Assembly (NCBI RefSeq): GCF_021440195.1
Contig: NZ_JAJTSZ010000008.1
Coordinates: 62,001 to 126,000 of the forward strand
Direction of reading: 5' to 3'
Length of the DNA: 64,000 nucleotides
Source: Dyadobacter sp. CY356
GTDB lineage: Bacteria > Bacteroidota > Bacteroidia > Cytophagales > Spirosomataceae
A program made the translations under genes and the position numbers. A model generated the notes under the pieces. That model did not search any database. It saw nothing but the letters and a program-made list of their open reading frames with translations, and had not been told where the DNA came from. Positions within the stretch are counted from its first letter, which is position 1, and each line of letters begins with the position of its first letter. Shown here piece by piece: positions 50,831 through 59,882 of this stretch.

Positions 50831-51665
50831 CTAACTATGTCCCTCTATCGTTTTGCTTATTGATTCAAGAAAATTTGTGACAAACTTATCCCTTGTTTCA
50901 ATATTCAAAAGATCCAGAGACAAATATGGATTCAGATCTTCCAGTTCCACTAACAACAAGTCGCCATGCGAAGTTCTGCAAGCATCCACGCGTTGGATTC
51001 CATGGGTAACTGTATTCCAGGATATGAACCGCTCCGCAAATATGAGGTCTTCTGCTGAGGCTTCATACATTTCCAAATTCCATCTTTTGCTTTTGTCAGG
51101 TGCATAAAGTGCATATTGAAAATCTTTGTCGATGAAATAAAACGACACCTCGTAAACAAAGTCTATAAAAGGTTGGATAATATTTCCTTCCAGTTCAATG
51201 GTCAAAAGCTGCTCCCTGTCAACAACATGCATGCCAATAGAATCAGCTCCGCCTTTCAATTTTATCATGTACTTTTCACAGTCTGGCAGCAGAGATAAAT
51301 CTTGTAAATGTTCAATGGTCGGTATTACAGGATAACCCTCTTTTGTCAACATAGTCAAATAGGACTTTCCCATCATATCAGCCCTACCAGTCATCGTGTT
51401 GTAGCAGGATATTTTTTTTGTATTAATCCTTGTAATAAATGAATTAAAATAATTCTGGTAATACATCACCGGACCGGTATTCCGGAAAATAACCAGATCA
51501 ACAGCCTCCTCAAATTTTTCGGAGTCACAGGGGGTGACAAAGCAGTAGATCGAAGTATTCCCGCAACCGGGATGTCAGATACAAATCCTCCTCATAATAT
51601 CTTCTCCCTTTTGCTTCAAAGTATAAATCGGTAAGATATAAAATAGAATATTTCTTTGGTACCAT
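50831..51665 (-). pseudogene. ATP-grasp protein gene split by a one-base frameshift
   Basis: The ATG at 51665 opens 46 residues: YSILYLTDLYFEAKGRRYY, then LTSRLREYFDLLLCHPL and a stop TGA at 51525-51527. Removing one C from the CCCCC run (GGGGG at 51530-51534 on plus) joins this to the second frame, giving CHPCDSEKFEEAVDLVIFRNTG. This yields a continuous protein of about 277 residues. The second part (GTG at 51469 or internal starts) has MIKLKGGADSIGMHVVDREQ, an ATP-grasp nucleotide loop, and LLLVELEDLNPYLSLD, the metal-binding end. The intact length would be normal for the family. Either a recent mutation, a phase switch, or a sequencing error. Confidence 0.7.
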
Positions 51666-52077
51666 GAAAAATGTAAATAATCGTTCGGTCGCAATATAAT
51701 ATTTTGAATTATCCGTGCTGTTTTTTTATGGTATAAATAAATTTTTAAGATTAATAATAATTAAAATCGTCAGAATGATGACTCCATTCGGATGATCTTC
51801 TTCCCTTTTCAATTTGAATAACAGTTTGTTGTATTCCTTATTTAAGGCTCTTTTAATTGCTCCATTAAGTTTTAACAAAATCTATCGTAAATAATAAATT
51901 GTATCTTACTGTGTCACTGCTGATTTTATATTTTGCAAAAATTAATTTGGTAAAATTGTCATTTTTAAGGTTTTTATCTAACTTGACGCTGTGAGCGCAG
52001 AATATTCTGATTTAATCAAATTGGCTAAAAAATATCATTTTTCATCATCATATATTTATAAAGTTTAGCTTCGACGA
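51666..52077. other. 412-bp AT-rich region between divergent ATP-grasp and tldD genes
   Basis: Apart from the small candidate frame at 51726-51878, no coding sequence is seen. The part nearest tldD (51880-52077) is AT-rich and probably holds the operon promoter. TATATTTA at about 52050 is a near match to the -7 element, without a well-spaced -33 word. Confidence 0.5.
51726..51878 (-). CDS. Candidate small single-membrane-segment protein (TTG start)
   Basis: A 50-residue open frame with no ATG would start at TTG 51876-51878. It has a basic N-half (KLNGAIKRALNKEYNKLLF), an acidic turn (KREEDHPNG) and a hydrophobic C-half (VIILTILIIINLKNLFIP) that could span the membrane. It lies 60 bp upstream of the ATP-grasp gene on the same strand. 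The composition is coherent for a real small protein, but start choice and expression are unproven. Confidence 0.3.
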   Translation of the reverse strand: MLKLNGAIKRALNKEYNKLLFKLKREEDHPNGVIILTILIIINLKNLFIP

Positions 52078-53721
52078 ATGAAAAGAAGAGATTTTATGCA
52101 AATGACAGGTATGGGTATGGGCGCATTAATGTTGCCATCCGTTCCTATATTTGGAAACACTGTTTCAAGCGAGCATTTACTTGAACCGGGCATTGATGTA
52201 GCTTTGAAAAAAAGATATGCAGACATCGCCCTGAATGCTACAAAAAGTAAAGGAGCAACTTACACGGATGTACGTATCGGGAGATATTTGCAGCAATTTG
52301 TTTTTACGAGAGAAAAGCAGGTTCAAAATATTGTCAATGCAGAATCATTCGGTGTTGGTATTCGTGTGATTGCCAACGGCACCTGGGGCTTTTCAGCTAC
52401 CAGTGATGTTACGTCTGAAGGAATTGCCAAATGTGCAGAAACAGCAGTAGCGATTGCCAAAGCAAACTCTAAATTTCAAAAAGATCCGGTTGTTCTGGCT
52501 CCGCAAAAAGGAGTGGGAGATGTGACATGGAAAACGCCGATCAAAAAAAATACTTTCGAAATCCCGACTGCGGAAAAGATAGATCTGTTGATGAAAGTGA
52601 ATGGCAAAGCCATGGAAAATGGTGCTGGCTTTGTCACTTCCAACATTTTCTCTGTTAACGAACAAAAATATTTTGCTTCCTCGGATGGAAGTTATATCGA
52701 TCAGGACATTCACCGGATCTGGCCAACTTTTACCGTAACTGCAATTGATAAGGCTGCCGGAAAGTTCAAGACCCGCGGTGCACTTAGTTCACCCATGGGT
52801 ATGGGTTATGAATACCTGGATGGACTTGCTTCTGAAAAAATTGCTGGTCCGAATGGTACCGTGGGTTACCGCAGCTCTTATGATATGGTTGAGGATGCTA
52901 TTCTGGCAGCTAAACAAGCAAAGGAAAAACTTACAACTAAAACGGTTTTGCCAGGAAAGTATGATCTCGTTCTGGATCCAAATCATTTAGGACTTACCAT
53001 TCACGAATCTGTTGGCCATCCGACAGAGCTTGACCGCGTATTGGGTTATGAAGCCAATTATGCCGGAACAAGTTTTGCGACTTTGGATAAATGGGAATCG
53101 AAAAAATTTAATTACGGAAGTAAACTCGTTAACATCGTTGCGGACAGAATTCAGCCACATACTTTGGGTGCTGTTGGTTTTGATGATGAAGGAGTTCCAG
53201 CCAAAGAATGGGATATTATCAAGGATGGTATTCTGGTGAATTATCAGGCTATTCGTGATCAGGTTAAAATCATTGGTGGTAAGGAATCCAATGGCTGCTG
53301 TTACGCAGATAACTGGGATTCTGTACAATTCCAAAGAATGCCCAACATTTCACTTCGTCCCGGAACTGAAAAACGCAGCGTTCTAGATATGATCAAGGGC
53401 GTTGAAAAAGGAATTTATATTATTGGAGCCGGTTCGTATTCGATTGATCAACAGCGATATAACTTCCAGTTTGGCGGACAGGTTTTCTATGAGATAAAGA
53501 AAGGTGAGATCGTGGGCATGCTGGATGATGTTGCCTATCAATCTAATACACAGGAATTCTGGAATTCCTGCTCACAAATTTGTGATAAAGATGACTACCG
53601 TACATTCGGTTCTTTTTTCGATGGAAAAGGACAGCCATCTCAAATCAGTGCTGTGGCTCATGGAAGTGCAACAACCCGGTTTGATGGTGTAAATGTGATT
53701 AATACGGGGAGAAAAATATGA
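52078..53721 (+). CDS. TldD-family metalloprotease with Tat-type signal (copy 1)
   Basis: TldD is the catalytic zinc subunit of the TldD/TldE protease, which in E. coli matures microcin B17 and degrades CcdA. The 547 residues begin MKRRDFMQMTGMGMGALMLP, a twin-arginine signal. TldD itself is cytosolic, so this version is probably exported. The zinc motif HESVGH is at 309-314 and a third ligand Cys is in NGCCYAD (407/408). It is about 65 residues longer than E. coli TldD because of the signal and C-terminal end. Followed 100 bp later by its TldE partner. Confidence 0.88.
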   Translation: MKRRDFMQMTGMGMGALMLPSVPIFGNTVSSEHLLEPGIDVALKKRYADIALNATKSKGATYTDVRIGRYLQQFVFTREKQVQNIVNAESFGVGIRVIANGTWGFSATSDVTSEGIAKCAETAVAIAKANSKFQKDPVVLAPQKGVGDVTWKTPIKKNTFEIPTAEKIDLLMKVNGKAMENGAGFVTSNIFSVNEQKYFASSDGSYIDQDIHRIWPTFTVTAIDKAAGKFKTRGALSSPMGMGYEYLDGLASEKIAGPNGTVGYRSSYDMVEDAILAAKQAKEKLTTKTVLPGKYDLVLDPNHLGLTIHESVGHPTELDRVLGYEANYAGTSFATLDKWESKKFNYGSKLVNIVADRIQPHTLGAVGFDDEGVPAKEWDIIKDGILVNYQAIRDQVKIIGGKESNGCCYADNWDSVQFQRMPNISLRPGTEKRSVLDMIKGVEKGIYIIGAGSYSIDQQRYNFQFGGQVFYEIKKGEIVGMLDDVAYQSNTQEFWNSCSQICDKDDYRTFGSFFDGKGQPSQISAVAHGSATTRFDGVNVINTGRKI

Positions 53722-53821
53722 CCTTGATTTTCTGGATTTGAGGATTAGCTTGATTTTGAGTACTAGTTTTTTAAAGAGATTCCTGCCTAACTGACTGTTT
53801 ATAAATTAAATTTTTTCTAAC

Positions 53822-55174
53822 ATGGCTGTCTTATCAAAAGAAGAAGCAAAACAAATAATTGACAAGGTGTTGGCTTTTTCGAAAGCTGACGAAACGAGTG
53901 CCAATTTGAATGGCAGCCGTACCGGAAATATTCGTTATGCCAGAAATTCGGTATCAACAAGCGGTGAAACAACCAATCTTTCGCTTTCTGTTACATCGGT
54001 TTTTGGTAAAAAATCCGGAACGGCTACGATCAATGAATTTGACGACAAGTCGTTAGAAAAAACGGTCAGGAGAGCAGAGGAAATTGCTCATCTGGCTCCT
54101 GACAATCCTGAGTATGTGGGTATGCTTGGACCGCAGAACTATTTGGATATAAAATCCTTCGCCGCCAGTACTGATGCAATCAATCCTGATTTCAGAGCGG
54201 AAGCAGCTTTCAAAAGTATTGACCCATGTGCGAAAAAAGATCTGACAGCAGCAGGATACTGGGAAGATAGCACCGGTTTCGCTGCGTTGGGAAACACCAA
54301 AGGTTTGTTCGGATATAACGCAGCTACCTCCGTTGACTTTTCTATCACTGTTAGAACCAATGATGGACTGGGCTCAGGTTACGCAGTTCGTGATGTAAAT
54401 GATGTTTCCAAACTGGATGTTGCGCTGGCAACCGAAGTGGCTATTCAAAAGGCTCAGGCTTCTTCAAAAGCAAAGGCTCTGGAGCCTGGAAAATATACGG
54501 TTATTCTGGAACCGACGGCCGCTGTTGATCTGCTTCAAAATATGATGGGCAGTATGGACGCGCGAAATGCAGATGAGGGGAGAAGTTTTCTTGGAAAAAA
54601 AGGTGGTGGGACGCGTTTGGGTGAAAAACTTTTTGACGAACGTGTCAACATATATTCTGATCCGCAAAATCTGGAAATTCCGGGTTCTCCATTTGGGGGC
54701 GGTGGCGGACGTTTCGCTTTTGGTGGTGGCGGCAGTGATGGCCGCGCTCAGGAAAAGGTGGTTTGGGTTGAAAACGGTGTTGTTAAAAACATGTATTATT
54801 CCCGCTATTGGGCTGAGAAAAAAGGTGTGAAAGCAATTCCCCCTCCATCAGGATTTATTTTTGCCGGTGGAAATGAGTCACTGGCTGATCTAATCAAAGG
54901 GACCGAAAAGGGAATATTGGTAACGCGTCTCTGGTATATACGTGCGGTGGATCCTCAAACTTTGCTCTACACCGGACTGACACGTGACGGTACTTTTTAT
55001 ATCGAAAATGGTGTCATTAAATACCCTGTGAAAAACTTCCGTTTCAACGAAAGTCCGGTGATCATGCTGAACAATCTTGAAGCAGCAGGTAAGCCAATGC
55101 GCCAGGGTGGAAATCTTGTTCCGCCATTGAAAATCCGTGACTTTACTTTTACAAGCTTGTCCGACGCCGTTTAA
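53822..55174 (+). CDS. TldE/PmbA-family protein (copy 1)
   Basis: The 450-residue protein shares the TldD fold but has no HExxxH zinc motif, as expected for the non-catalytic TldE/PmbA subunit. The N-terminal helix (SKEEAKQIIDKVLAFSKADE) leads into the cradle domain with RYARNSVSTSGETTNLSL. A Gly/Phe-rich loop (FGGGGGRFAFGGGGSDG) lies near 290-305. C-terminal strands end SPVIMLNNLEAAG. No signal peptide is visible, in contrast with the TldD partner, so either export is as a complex or the TldD signal is not functional (inference). Confidence 0.85.
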   Translation: MAVLSKEEAKQIIDKVLAFSKADETSANLNGSRTGNIRYARNSVSTSGETTNLSLSVTSVFGKKSGTATINEFDDKSLEKTVRRAEEIAHLAPDNPEYVGMLGPQNYLDIKSFAASTDAINPDFRAEAAFKSIDPCAKKDLTAAGYWEDSTGFAALGNTKGLFGYNAATSVDFSITVRTNDGLGSGYAVRDVNDVSKLDVALATEVAIQKAQASSKAKALEPGKYTVILEPTAAVDLLQNMMGSMDARNADEGRSFLGKKGGGTRLGEKLFDERVNIYSDPQNLEIPGSPFGGGGGRFAFGGGGSDGRAQEKVVWVENGVVKNMYYSRYWAEKKGVKAIPPPSGFIFAGGNESLADLIKGTEKGILVTRLWYIRAVDPQTLLYTGLTRDGTFYIENGVIKYPVKNFRFNESPVIMLNNLEAAGKPMRQGGNLVPPLKIRDFTFTSLSDAV

Positions 55175-55220
55175 AATAACGGAGGATTATAGTTTATTTA
55201 TACAATCATTTATTGACCTA

Positions 55221-55230
55221 AAAAGGAGGG
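55221..55230 (+). promoter_or_regulatory. Strong Shine-Dalgarno for a TTG start
   Basis: AAAAGGAGGG ends 7 bases before the TTG at 55238. A clear anti-SD match is uncommon in Bacteroidota leaders, and no in-frame ATG lies upstream of the conserved RRDF signal. It therefore supports TTG as the start of the second TldD gene. Confidence 0.65.
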
Positions 55231-55237
55231 ACTTAAC

Positions 55238-56878
55238 TTGAACCGACGCGATTTTATTCAGATAGCCGGACTTAGCACCGGTGCTTTTATGTTACCAGGT
55301 TTTGCAGCCAATGTAAGAACGGTATCTCCCGAAGCTTTGATGGAACCTGGCCTTGACGTTGCCGTTAAAAAAAGATTGGCGGATGCAGCACTTAACGCTG
55401 CAAAATCAAAGGGTGCCACTTACGCCGATGTGCGTATTGGTCGGTATCTAAACCAGTTTGTAATTACCAGAGAAGACAAAGTTCAAAATATAGTTAATAC
55501 AGAATCCTACGGTGTAGGTATTCGTGTGATTGCCAACGGGTGCTGGGGATTTGCCGCCGTTGCCGATGCAAAAAGTGATGCACAGATTGCCAAAGCGGCG
55601 GAAGATGCAGTTGCCATCGCAAAAGCGAATTCAAAATTAATGAAGCAGCCGGTAGAACTGGCTCCTCAAAAAGGTTTTGGTGAAGTAAGCTGGAAGGCAC
55701 CTATCAAGAAAAACGCATTTGAAGTTCCTGTAAAAGAAAAGGTTGATCTATTGCTTGACGTAAACGCTGCGGCGATGAAAAACGGCGCGAATTACGTCAA
55801 TTCAATCCTTTTTATGGTGAACGAACAGAAGTATTTCGCTTCGACAGACGGTTCTTATATTGATCAGGATATTCACCGTATATGGCCAAATTTTACTGTA
55901 ACAGCCATCGATCCTGCATCCGGGAAATTTCAGACACGTAATTCGTTAAGTTCACCAATGGGCATGGGATATGACTATTTACAGGTCAATCCAAAAGATA
56001 AAGTGACAGGTGTGACAACCCGTTACAACATGGGTTATGATATGCTTGAAGATATCACGGCTGGTGCGCAGCAGGCAAAAATGAAACTGAGCGCCAAGTC
56101 TGTGGAAGCAGGAAAATACGATCTGATCCTTGATCCGTCACACCTTTGGCTGACGATTCACGAGTCGGTTGGTCACCCGCTTGAACTGGATCGTGTTCTT
56201 GGTTATGAGGCCAATTTTGCAGGGACATCTTTTGCGACACTGGACAAATGGCAATCGAAAAATTTCAAATATGGCAGCGATAAAGTTACGCTGATTGCTG
56301 ACAAAACGCAGGTTGGTTCCCTGGGTGCTGTGGGTTGGGATGATGAAGGGGTTAATACCAAAAAGTGGGATCTGGTTAAGGATGGCGTTTTGGTAAATTA
56401 CCAGGCAATCCGCGATCAGGCTAAAATTATCGGGGAAAAAGAATCACATGGCTGCTGTTATGCAGACAGCTGGAGTTCGGTTCAGTTTCAGCGTATGGCC
56501 AATGTTTCGCTGGCTTCCGGAAAAACACCATTGTCAGTTGAAGACATGATCAAAGATGTTAAAAAAGGAATTTATATTATCGGTGACGGATCATTCTCGA
56601 TTGACCAGCAACGCTATAACTTCCAGTTTGGCGGTCAATTATTCTATGAAATCAAAGACGGGAAAATCGTTGGTATGCTGAAAGATGTGGCGTATCAATC
56701 TAATACACAGGAATTCTGGAATTCATGTGTTCAGGTTTGTGACGAACGCGACTATCGTTTGGGAGGCTCTTTCTTTGATGGAAAAGGTCAGCCATCTCAA
56801 TCGAGCGCGGTTTCTCACGGAAGTTCAACGGCACGTTTTGCAGGTGTCAATGTTATCAATACAGCCAGAAAAATTTAA
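55238..56878 (+). CDS. TldD-family metalloprotease with Tat-type signal (copy 2)
   Basis: The 546-residue paralogue of the gene at 52078 has the TTG start 55238 supported by the SD at 55221-55230. The N-terminus MNRRDFIQIAGLSTGAFMLP is again a twin-arginine signal. The zinc motif HESVGH is at 308-313, with GCCYAD later. It is similar along its whole length to copy 1, including the unusual C-terminal NTQEFWNSC and HGSSTARFAGVNVINT. Tandem duplication of the whole TldD-TldE pair is the simplest explanation. It ends 9 bp before the second TldE. Confidence 0.88.
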   Translation: MNRRDFIQIAGLSTGAFMLPGFAANVRTVSPEALMEPGLDVAVKKRLADAALNAAKSKGATYADVRIGRYLNQFVITREDKVQNIVNTESYGVGIRVIANGCWGFAAVADAKSDAQIAKAAEDAVAIAKANSKLMKQPVELAPQKGFGEVSWKAPIKKNAFEVPVKEKVDLLLDVNAAAMKNGANYVNSILFMVNEQKYFASTDGSYIDQDIHRIWPNFTVTAIDPASGKFQTRNSLSSPMGMGYDYLQVNPKDKVTGVTTRYNMGYDMLEDITAGAQQAKMKLSAKSVEAGKYDLILDPSHLWLTIHESVGHPLELDRVLGYEANFAGTSFATLDKWQSKNFKYGSDKVTLIADKTQVGSLGAVGWDDEGVNTKKWDLVKDGVLVNYQAIRDQAKIIGEKESHGCCYADSWSSVQFQRMANVSLASGKTPLSVEDMIKDVKKGIYIIGDGSFSIDQQRYNFQFGGQLFYEIKDGKIVGMLKDVAYQSNTQEFWNSCVQVCDERDYRLGGSFFDGKGQPSQSSAVSHGSSTARFAGVNVINTARKI

Positions 56879-56887
56879 TACTGAAAT

Positions 56888-58225
56888 ATGTCAGTGATAT
56901 TAACAGAAGCAGAAGCGAAAGCACTGTTAGAGAAGGTTTTGAAATATTCAAAGGCAGATGAATGCGAGATTAATATTTCGGGTGAAAAAAGAGGGAATTT
57001 GCGGTATGCTCGTAACGAGGTTTCAACGAGCGGATCGCAAATCACGCAAAATCTGATTGTGCAATCCGCTTTTGGCAAAAAAGTTGGGGTGGCTACAACG
57101 AATGAGTTTAGCGATGATGCATTTGAAAAAGTAGTTCGCCAATCAGAAGAGCTCGCGAAACTTGCCCCGGAGAACCCGGAATATGTTGGTGTGTTAACGC
57201 CCCAGCAATATAAAAAATCATCCGGTTTTTTTGATAGCACCGCTGGTATTACGCCGGATTTTCGTGCTGATGCTGTGGCCAAAAGTCTGGAATTATCCCG
57301 GGCGCAAAACCTGGCAGCGGCTGGTTTTTGGGAAGATACGCATGGTTATTCAGCGATGCTGAATTCAAAAAAGCTTTTTGCCTATTACCCAAGTACAGAT
57401 GTCAACTTTTCGCTGACAGTCAGAACGCCTGACGGGACAGGTTCTGGTTATGTGGCCAAAGGTTTCAGTGACGTATCCAAACTGGATACCGAAGCGGCGA
57501 CAAAAATTGCTATTCAAAAATCAACAGGATCGGTTGGCGCAAAAGCCCTGGAACCAGGAAAATATACGGTAATTCTCGAACCTACGGCGGCGGCGGTTTT
57601 ATTGGAAAATATCTTTTTCAATATGGATGCCCGCAGTGCTGATGAGGGTCGTTCTTTTTTGAGCAAACAAGGCGGTAAAACCAAACTCGGCGACAAAATT
57701 GTGGACGAAAGGGTCAACATTTATTCGGATCCTGCGCATCCTGAACTGCCATCGGCTCCCTGGGCCGGCGACGGTCAACCGATGGAACGGGTAAACTGGA
57801 TCGAAAAAGGTGTGGTGAAAAACATGGCTTATTCGCGTTATTGGGCTCAAAAGAAAGGTGTCAAAGCCGTTCCTTTTCCAAATAATATGATTGTGGCAGG
57901 CGGTACCGCAACTTTGGAAGAAATGATCGCTTCTACAAAACAAGGTATTCTTGTTACAAAATTATGGTATATCCGTGAAGTGGATCCGCAGACATTGTTG
58001 CTTACGGGACTAACACGCGACGGTACTTTTTATATTGAAAACGGCAAAATCAAGCATCCGGTTAAAAACTTCCGTTTCAACGAAAGTCCTGTGATCATGC
58101 TCAACAACCTTGAAACATTAGGAAAACCTGAGCGTGTTGTGAGTACGGAATCAAACCAGAACTATATGATGCCGCCGATGAAAATCCGCGAATTTACATT
58201 TTCGTCATTATCTGACGCAGTATAA
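56888..58225 (+). CDS. TldE/PmbA-family protein (copy 2)
   Basis: The 445-residue paralogue of the gene at 53822 has the same order of segments: LEKVLKYSKADECEI, GNLRYARNEVSTSGSQI, the GTGSGYVAKGFSDVSKLD loop and SPVIMLNNLETLG. It lacks the zinc motif and the long Gly/Phe-rich loop seen in copy 1. No signal peptide. It starts 9 bp after copy 2 of TldD, so the pair is surely co-transcribed. A 15-bp perfect hairpin follows the stop and separates it from the DUF4159 gene. Confidence 0.85.
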   Translation: MSVILTEAEAKALLEKVLKYSKADECEINISGEKRGNLRYARNEVSTSGSQITQNLIVQSAFGKKVGVATTNEFSDDAFEKVVRQSEELAKLAPENPEYVGVLTPQQYKKSSGFFDSTAGITPDFRADAVAKSLELSRAQNLAAAGFWEDTHGYSAMLNSKKLFAYYPSTDVNFSLTVRTPDGTGSGYVAKGFSDVSKLDTEAATKIAIQKSTGSVGAKALEPGKYTVILEPTAAAVLLENIFFNMDARSADEGRSFLSKQGGKTKLGDKIVDERVNIYSDPAHPELPSAPWAGDGQPMERVNWIEKGVVKNMAYSRYWAQKKGVKAVPFPNNMIVAGGTATLEEMIASTKQGILVTKLWYIREVDPQTLLLTGLTRDGTFYIENGKIKHPVKNFRFNESPVIMLNNLETLGKPERVVSTESNQNYMMPPMKIREFTFSSLSDAV

Positions 58226-58230
58226 ATTTT

Positions 58231-58261
58231 ATTTTCTGCGGAAAATTTTTCCGCAGAAAAT
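58231..58261 (+). terminator. Perfect hairpin after the TldE genes (processing, attenuation or termination)
   Basis: ATTTTCTGCGGAAAA and TTTTCCGCAGAAAAT are 15-bp perfect complements with a single base between them, 6 bp past the stop. A U-run after the stem is weak (ACCTTTTACC). It may protect or cleave the mRNA rather than end it, since DUF4159 starts 17 bp later. Confidence 0.45.
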
Positions 58262-58277
58262 ACCTTTTACCTAACCT

Positions 58278-58895
58278 ATGAAACCTTTTTTCTTCACCCG
58301 TCTTCAATATACCTCAGGAAACTGGGATACCGATCAGCGCATGCCGTCAAACCTACTGCATTCGCTGGTGGAGTATACCACCATCCCTATTGATGAGAAG
58401 GAAAAGGTGGTGTTGCTGAGCAGTAACGATATTTTCAAAAGTCCGTTTTGTTATCTGAGCGGTCACAAACTGGTAGAGTTTTCGGCGCAGGAAAGAGATC
58501 ATTTTAAACGTTATGTTCAGAATGGAGGATTTGTTTTTGTTGACGACTGTAACCACGATATAGATGGGTTATTTGCCAAGTCCTTTGAGCAGGAAATGTC
58601 CAGAACGTTCGGTCCCAAGGCCTTACAAAAGATACCCAACAATCATCCGATTTACAACAGCTTTTTTCATTTTGAAGATGGCCCGCCAACCACAGCCTTT
58701 GAATTAAATGGCTGGGGGGATGATCTTGTTCACGATTATCTGAAAGCAGTAACGATCAACGGACGCATTGGTGTGCTTTACAGCAATAAGGATTATGGCT
58801 GTGAGTGGGATTATGATTTTAGAAATAAACGTTTTTTGGCCGTCGATAATACCAGGTTCGGGGTCAATATTGTCATGTATGCTTTAACCGCTTAA
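58278..58895 (+). CDS. DUF4159 domain protein
   Basis: The 205 residues start with FFFTRLQYTSGNWDTDQRMPSNLLHSL and contain FKRYVQNGGFVFVDDCNH, then NNHPIYNSFFHFEDGPP and WDYDFRNKRFLAVDNTRFGVNIVMYAL. This is the DUF4159 layout, a flavodoxin/glutamine-amidotransferase-like fold without known activity. No signal peptide. DUF4159 genes commonly sit beside MoxR, DUF58 and BatA-like genes in Bacteroidota, as here (known to me from genomic context). The stop and the MoxR TTG start are 3 bp apart. Confidence 0.85.
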   Translation: MKPFFFTRLQYTSGNWDTDQRMPSNLLHSLVEYTTIPIDEKEKVVLLSSNDIFKSPFCYLSGHKLVEFSAQERDHFKRYVQNGGFVFVDDCNHDIDGLFAKSFEQEMSRTFGPKALQKIPNNHPIYNSFFHFEDGPPTTAFELNGWGDDLVHDYLKAVTINGRIGVLYSNKDYGCEWDYDFRNKRFLAVDNTRFGVNIVMYALTA

Positions 58896-58898
58896 CGA

Positions 58899-59882
58899 TT
58901 GGAAACTCAGGAACTAACCCATTATAAAGCCTTGGTGGCAAAACTGCCGCTTCTTAAAAAAGAGATTGGTAAAGTCATTGTAGGACAGGAAGATGCAATA
59001 AACGAAATCCTGATTTCTCTGCTTGCAGGAGGCCATTGTTTGCTGGAAGGTGTGCCGGGACTGGCAAAAACGCTGATGGTGAAAACGATGTCGGAAGCAC
59101 TGCATATGAGTTTCAAGCGTGTACAGTTTACGCCGGATTTGATGCCGGGCGATATTGTAGGTACTGAAATACTGGAAGAGGATCATGATACCGGGAAGAA
59201 GTTTTTTAAATTCAATCAGGGGCCGATTTTTGCCAATGTTGTCCTGGCCGATGAAATAAACCGGACGCCGCCAAAAACACAGGCAGCACTTTTGGAGGCA
59301 ATGCAGGAAAAAAGTGTGACCTATGCCGGGACGAATTATGCACTGCCAAATCCGTTTCTGATCATCGCCACACAAAATCCGATTGAACAATCGGGTACCT
59401 ACCCATTGCCGGAAGCCCAGCTTGACCGTTTTCTTTTGTATATCAAACTGAGCTACCCAAGCGAACAGGAAGAACTTGATGTTTTGAAAAACACCACCGG
59501 ATCAAAAGGTGTAGTGATCGACCGGGTGTTAAGTGATATGGACATTATTGAACTTCAAAAATTGACACGACAAGTTCATATCAGTGAAGATCAGATTGCT
59601 TTTATAAACCGGTTGGTTCGTGCTACAAGGCCAGACGGAAGTCCGTCTGATTTTGTTAAACAATGGTGCGACTGGGGTGCCGGGCCGCGTGCCGGACAAG
59701 CGCTCGTGCTTTGTGCAAAGGCCCGAGCTGTTTTGAACGAGCGATTTGCCGTAATTCCGGAGGATATTCACACACTGGCATTTCCAATTCTACGTCACCG
59801 GATCTCAATGAATTTCCGGGCAGAAGCGGAAAATATTACGTCAGATAATGTCATTGCAGATCTAATTAAAACATTGAAATAG
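58899..59882 (+). CDS. MoxR-family AAA+ ATPase
   Basis: The 327 residues contain the Walker A GVPGLAKT and Walker B VVLADEINRTPPKTQAALLEAMQE. The sensor region IIATQNPIEQSGTYPLPEAQLDRF and the C-terminal lid complete the MoxR layout. MoxR proteins act as chaperones with vWA-domain partners. The start is TTG at 58899, 3 bp after the DUF4159 stop. No in-frame ATG gives a complete N-terminus. The DUF58 and BatA-like genes downstream are its expected partners. Confidence 0.95.
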   Translation: METQELTHYKALVAKLPLLKKEIGKVIVGQEDAINEILISLLAGGHCLLEGVPGLAKTLMVKTMSEALHMSFKRVQFTPDLMPGDIVGTEILEEDHDTGKKFFKFNQGPIFANVVLADEINRTPPKTQAALLEAMQEKSVTYAGTNYALPNPFLIIATQNPIEQSGTYPLPEAQLDRFLLYIKLSYPSEQEELDVLKNTTGSKGVVIDRVLSDMDIIELQKLTRQVHISEDQIAFINRLVRATRPDGSPSDFVKQWCDWGAGPRAGQALVLCAKARAVLNERFAVIPEDIHTLAFPILRHRISMNFRAEAENITSDNVIADLIKTLK

